7,318 nt of DNA from Pelobacter sp. UBA6812 (GTDB lineage: Bacteria; Desulfobacterota; Desulfuromonadia; Desulfuromonadales; Syntrophotaleaceae). Below, in pieces: positions 6,380 to 7,318 of this stretch; within the stretch, counting starts at the first letter, position 1; each line of letters opens with the position of its first letter. The notes beneath the pieces were generated by a model. That model had not been told where the DNA came from and ran no database searches. It was given only the letters and a program-made list of their open reading frames with translations. Both the position numbers and the translations under genes were made by a program. The stretch covers positions 15,879 to 23,196 of the forward strand of contig DKEW01000088.1 in NCBI GenBank assembly GCA_002452265.1. Direction: 5' to 3'.

Positions 6380-7318
6380 TCAACCGATCTCGACCAATGC
6401 CGCCAGAGTCTTTTCCATCTCCTCACGGGTGCCGATGGAGATCCGCAGTCCGTGGGCCAGCACCGGGTCGCTGAAATAACGCACCAGAATGCGCCGCTCG
6501 TACAATCCCTCGTAGATGCGCTTGCCGTTGCGATCCGGCGGCGAAGCAAACACAAAGTTGCCGTGGGAAGGGATAACCTCCCAGCCCAGCACCCGCAGTT
6601 CGGCACTGAACCAATCGCGCGTTTCACGGATTTTTGCGACGCATTGCTGGAAATATTCCTGATCCGCCAGCGCCGCCACGCAGGCCACCTGGGCCAGACG
6701 GTCGAGATTATAGTGATCACGAATCTTGTTCAGAGCAGCAATCACCTCCGGGCGGGCGATAGCCAACCCCAGGCGCATACCGGCCAGCGAGTAGCTTTTG
6801 GAAAAGGTACGCGTCACCACCACGTTGGGCAAACGCCGCACCAGATCCAGAGAATTCTCCTTGGCAAAATCAGCATAGGCTTCATCCACTACCAGCACGC
6901 CATCAACCCGGCCAGCCAATTCCTCGATGAATTCCTGGGGATAGCAAAACCCCAGCGGTGCGTTGGGATTGGTCAGAAAAAACAGCTTGCCGGTATAGCG
7001 TTCGGGAAAGTCCTTGAGCGCCCAACCTTCGTCAAGCAGGAAGGTTCTGACCTTGGCACCCTGCACCTCGGCCAGCGTACTGTAATAGGAATACGAAGGA
7101 TGCACGTAGGCGATTTCCTCCCCCTCCCCGGCAAACGCCCGGATCAGGTTATTGAGCACCTCATCGGAACCGTTGGCCATGATGACCCACTCGGGATCGA
7201 ACCCGTACAGCCGCCCCGCCTCTTCGCAGCCCGCACGACTGGCGGCATCGGGATACTTGCGCAGATTGTCGCCCACCTCGGCAAGGATCGCCTCGATCAC
7301 CCGCGGCGAGGGAGGATA
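6380..7318 (-). CDS. hisC: Histidinol-phosphate aminotransferase (N-terminus cut by right edge)
   Basis: PLP-dependent fold-type I aminotransferase that converts imidazole-acetol phosphate and glutamate to L-histidinol phosphate in histidine biosynthesis. 312 residues are visible, ending in a TGA at 6380. The reading frame stays open to the edge and begins with YPPSPRVIEA, which is the usual HisC N-E-N-P-Y-P-P-S-P-x-V region. Roughly 25-40 N-terminal residues are therefore missing, and a GTG at 7300 is not the real start. Visible landmarks are GSDE (50-53), NPNAPLG (117-123), DEAYADF (145-151) with the PLP-contacting Asp and Tyr, TFSKSYSLAGMR (171-182) with the Schiff-base Lys174, and RISIGT (292-297) with the substrate carboxylate Arg. 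It lies 11 nt from, or overlaps, mutY. Confidence 0.95.
   Translation of the reverse strand, partial: YPPSPRVIEAILAEVGDNLRKYPDAASRAGCEEAGRLYGFDPEWVIMANGSDEVLNNLIRAFAGEGEEIAYVHPSYSYYSTLAEVQGAKVRTFLLDEGWALKDFPERYTGKLFFLTNPNAPLGFCYPQEFIEELAGRVDGVLVVDEAYADFAKENSLDLVRRLPNVVVTRTFSKSYSLAGMRLGLAIARPEVIAALNKIRDHYNLDRLAQVACVAALADQEYFQQCVAKIRETRDWFSAELRVLGWEVIPSHGNFVFASPPDRNGKRIYEGLYERRILVRYFSDPVLAHGLRISIGTREEMEKTLAALVEIG

Noticed and set aside
5544..6479. Plus-strand 311-codon open frame across mutY and the hisC end
   Set aside because: It spans the antisense of two well-supported genes and has no recognisable domain or ribosome-binding site.

Overview
The window reads as ordinary chromosomal housekeeping DNA from a bacterium with moderately high GC content. 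My best guess is a member of the Desulfuromonadales (Geobacter/Pelobacter/Desulfuromonas-like). This rests on general gene style and on an intergenic repeat with a GATGAAGGGGAT core that I associate, from memory only, with that group. No phage, plasmid, transposon, CRISPR or defence genes are visible.

Layout. Positions 1-2313 are read leftwards (minus strand). In transcription order they hold an HD-domain phosphohydrolase (1705-2313), seryl-tRNA synthetase serS (369-1640), tRNA-Ser(UGA) (265-350), tRNA-Ser(GCU) (105-198), and the 5' end of a third tRNA, probably tRNA-Arg, cut by the left edge (1-21). The third tRNA has its own strong sigma70-type promoter (38-66). From 2488 to 3894 the plus strand carries fumC (class II fumarase), with a sigma70-type promoter at 2379-2407 and a small terminator-like hairpin wrapped around its stop codon. 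The 3895-4105 spacer lies between convergent genes and contains a perfect 17-bp inverted repeat with degenerate flanks. From 4106 to the right edge, a leftward group contains hisC (cut by the right edge), mutY and rnd, tightly packed and probably one transcription unit.

How the genes relate. serS and the two serine tRNAs form a cognate charging module: the enzyme gene lies only 18 nt upstream of one of its substrate tRNAs. fumC is a TCA-cycle enzyme. mutY (8-oxoG:A repair), rnd (3' exonuclease for tRNA and other RNA) and hisC (histidine biosynthesis) have no obvious shared pathway, and their grouping looks like conventional operon packing.

I did not find a convincing undescribed system. The most interesting items are the serS/tRNA-Ser linkage and the inverted-repeat element between fumC and rnd.
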